A DNA stretch of 64,000 nt, taken from positions 1,612,001 to 1,676,000 of the forward strand of contig LR632930.1 in assembly GCA_902167325.1 (NCBI GenBank), read 5' to 3'. Positions 62,398 through 64,000 of this stretch are shown piece after piece (the stretch's first letter is position 1; each line of letters opens with the position of its first letter). The notes below the pieces were generated by a model. The model did not search any database. It saw only the letters and a list, made by a program, of their open reading frames with translations, and was not told where the DNA came from. Origin of the DNA: Chitinophaga pinensis. Its GTDB lineage: Bacteria; Bacteroidota; Bacteroidia; Chitinophagales; Chitinophagaceae. The position numbers were made by a program, and so were the translations under genes.

Positions 62398-63249
62398 ATG
62401 GATCAACGTATCATAGACCTCTTCGACGAGTATACGCACCGGCCACTCCGCCGCGACGAGTTCATCGGACGGCTGGTGAAGCTCACCGGTACCATGGCTG
62501 CTGCCCTGGCTATGCTTCCTTTACTTGAATCCAATTACGCCCGCGCAGCAGCGCCACTACGGGCTGATCTGGTGGAGGAAGAAGTATCCTACCCCGGTGA
62601 TGGTGTGACCATGAAAGCGTACCTCGTACGGCCTAAAGCAGCAGGTAAGCGCGGTGGTGTGATCGTAATACATGAAAACCGCGGACTTACACCGCATATC
62701 AAAGATGTAACAAGGCGTGTGGCCGAAGCAGGATATACTGCACTGGGGGTGGATGCATTGTCTGTTTTTGGTGGTACGCCAACCAATGAGGATGAAGCGC
62801 GTACAAAGATCGGTCAGCTCGATAAAGCACAGAATCTCCGCAATTACCTCCTGTCGTTCGATTACCTGCGTAAGCGCTCCGATGCCAACGGGAAAACAGG
62901 TTGTGTGGGCTTTTGCTGGGGTGGTGCCATGGCTAACCAGCTGGCGGTGAATGATCCGCAGCTGAATGCGGCAGTGGCTTTTTATGGTATGCAGGCCGAT
63001 CCGGCAGATGTGCCGAAGATCAAAGCACACCTCCTGTTGAATTATGCGGAAACGGATGAGCGGGTAAATGCAGGACTTCCCGCATATGAAGCCGCATTGA
63101 AAGCCGCTGGTACTAAGTATGAATTATACATCTATCCCGGTACGCAGCATGCTTTTCATAACGATACCTCTGCTGCTCGTTACAATGAAGCTGCAGCAAA
63201 GCTTGCCTGGGAAAGAACATTAAAAGTTTTTAAAGATACTTTGTCCTGA
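62398..63249 (+). CDS. Dienelactone hydrolase-family protein with Tat-type leader
   Basis: This 283-residue protein has the dienelactone hydrolase layout: VIVIHENRGLTPHIKDVTRRVAEAGYTALGVDAL, the nucleophile elbow GCVGFCWGGAMAN (Cys173), the acid in YAETDERVNAGLP and His in PGTQHAFHND. The N-terminal ~55 residues have twin Arg (residues 18-19, RRDEF) and a hydrophobic stretch (TMAAALAMLPLLE), as in exported members such as YghX. It should hydrolyse ester or lactone bonds, with the substrate unknown. The ATG at 62398 is chosen because the longer frame covers the upstream terminator. Confidence 0.87.
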   Translation: MDQRIIDLFDEYTHRPLRRDEFIGRLVKLTGTMAAALAMLPLLESNYARAAAPLRADLVEEEVSYPGDGVTMKAYLVRPKAAGKRGGVIVIHENRGLTPHIKDVTRRVAEAGYTALGVDALSVFGGTPTNEDEARTKIGQLDKAQNLRNYLLSFDYLRKRSDANGKTGCVGFCWGGAMANQLAVNDPQLNAAVAFYGMQADPADVPKIKAHLLLNYAETDERVNAGLPAYEAALKAAGTKYELYIYPGTQHAFHNDTSAARYNEAAAKLAWERTLKVFKDTLS

Positions 63250-63726
63250 TCACGCCTGCGGGCGGCGGTACCAGTACCATGCAGTTAGCGAAATGGGAAG
63301 CCCTACGCAAACCATGTGAATGGCTATGCCTGTTAAAGCACCGCGCCATGTTATGGCTGCCTGCGGGGCAAGCGATAACGGTACAATCAAAAAGCGCATG
63401 CATGCCCAAACGGCGATGCCGTAAATGCATCCCGTCAGCCACCTGCTGCCCTGCAACAGCGGGAGTTTTGGATATAACAGGAAAAACAACAGGCTCCAGC
63501 CAAGTGAAACGAGAAAGTGGAGGATGAGTCCCAGCACAATGAATGTACCGCCTCCTTCGAATGCCGCACCACCGGCAATGGCGCTGGCAATGTATTTGAA
63601 CACACGGTCTGCCCTGAATTCAGTTTGGATCACCGCTGCAGTTCCGTCCAGTAAAAAGACAAGGAGCCCTGCGTATAGAGCTCCTGTAATAAATCTCGTT
63701 GTCTGGACGGAATTTGCGGTGGACAT
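63250..63726 (-). CDS. Hypothetical four-helix membrane protein
   Basis: This 158-residue protein has about four hydrophobic segments (ALYAGLLVFLLDGTAAVI, TFIVLGLILHFLVSLGWSLLFFLLY, WLTGCIYGIAVWACMRFLIVPL and GIAIHMVCVGLPISLTAWYW). I do not recognise a firm family; it resembles small DUF1440/YagU-type proteins in layout only. The start at 63726 was chosen over 63816 because the extra residues are hydrophilic and do not look conserved. Its stop abuts the stop of the dienelactone hydrolase. Confidence 0.6.
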   Translation of the reverse strand: MSTANSVQTTRFITGALYAGLLVFLLDGTAAVIQTEFRADRVFKYIASAIAGGAAFEGGGTFIVLGLILHFLVSLGWSLLFFLLYPKLPLLQGSRWLTGCIYGIAVWACMRFLIVPLSLAPQAAITWRGALTGIAIHMVCVGLPISLTAWYWYRRPQA

Positions 63727-63889
63727 GGATTCGTGGATTGGGGAATAAATAGATTTAGATTCTGGTTGATGATAAGCCGGTATTCGTAATTTACTTGATT
63801 CCTGCCATATCATCATAGCACTTTCGTGTTGGGAATAATATTATCTTTTTTATAATGCGTATTGACTGATTACTCAATTTCATCCAACT

Positions 63890-64000
63890 ATGTACAACAT
63901 CGAGCATATCCAGTATGTAAAAGCCGCGGCCGACAAAATATTTGATGCATTAACCACTAAAACAGGTCTTGCCGAAATATGGACCGAAAAGCTGGTGGTG
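63890..64000 (+). CDS. SRPBCC (AHSA1/START-like) family protein, 3' partial
   Basis: Only the first 37 codons are in the window. They read YNIEHIQYVKAAADKIFDAL, then TTKTGLAEIWTEKLVV, the usual start of the SRPBCC fold (beta strand, then two helices ending with W). It is probably a small-molecule-binding protein of the AHSA1/CalC group. The rest is outside the window, so no function can be given. Confidence 0.6.
   Translation, partial: MYNIEHIQYVKAAADKIFDALTTKTGLAEIWTEKLVV

Overview
The window comes from a member of the Bacteroidota, most likely a Chitinophaga-like member of the Chitinophagaceae. The evidence is the repeated TAnnTTTG -7 promoter element ahead of genes, a SusC/SusD pair with FecR and ECF sigma factors, many lipoproteins of Bacteroidota type, a PbpC next to a thioester alpha-2-macroglobulin, and moderately GC-rich coding sequence. 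No phage, insertion sequence, CRISPR array or rRNA operon is visible. Most of the window reads as ordinary chromosome with small accessory islands.

Left part (1-9640). The window opens inside maeB (malic enzyme fused to a phosphotransacetylase-like domain). Two secreted DUF2059 proteins and an uncharacterised kinase-like protein follow, then mlaE-mlaF (lipid ABC transporter), sucD, a DAO-type FAD oxidoreductase, aspS and a small unknown protein. Envelope part (9797-14377): a GH73 glucosaminidase, two different SGNH/GDSL proteins and an MBOAT acyltransferase form a compact set that looks like a glycan or peptidoglycan O-acetylation module. fabF, a lipoprotein built of 44-residue repeats, an unrelated lipoprotein, uvrA and a DUF6452/DUF6048-like pair follow.

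Middle part (23039-41761). A SUKH (SMI1/KNR4) domain fused to a long Gly/Arg-rich tail is followed by an ElaA-type acetyltransferase, a ModF-like twin ABC ATPase, the A2M-pbpC pair, rarA, a membrane protein, an M13 peptidase, a frameshifted GH29 alpha-L-fucosidase and a LysE exporter. Then come tRNA-Ser(GCU) and tRNA-Pro(UGG). The 3' half of tRNA-Pro plus about 50 bp downstream is repeated perfectly 134 bp further on.

Right part (41778-64000). A beta-helix lipoprotein, a VOC protein, a lipoprotein and a YdeI-like protein lie on the minus strand. A nutrient-uptake locus follows: FecR, STN-type SusC, SusD, a thioredoxin-fold protein and, unusually last, an ECF sigma factor. A secreted esterase comes next, then a divergent ECF sigma/FecR pair with no receptor. 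The window ends with small lipoproteins, an alpha/beta hydrolase, an AraC regulator, a bestrophin, a Crp/Fnr regulator beside an AhpD-like protein with a perfect palindrome between them, a Tat-type dienelactone hydrolase, a membrane protein and the start of an SRPBCC gene.

Start sites were moved from the longest open frame wherever a signal peptide, lipobox, promoter or terminator ruled out the longer form. All functions come from reading motifs; no database search was possible.
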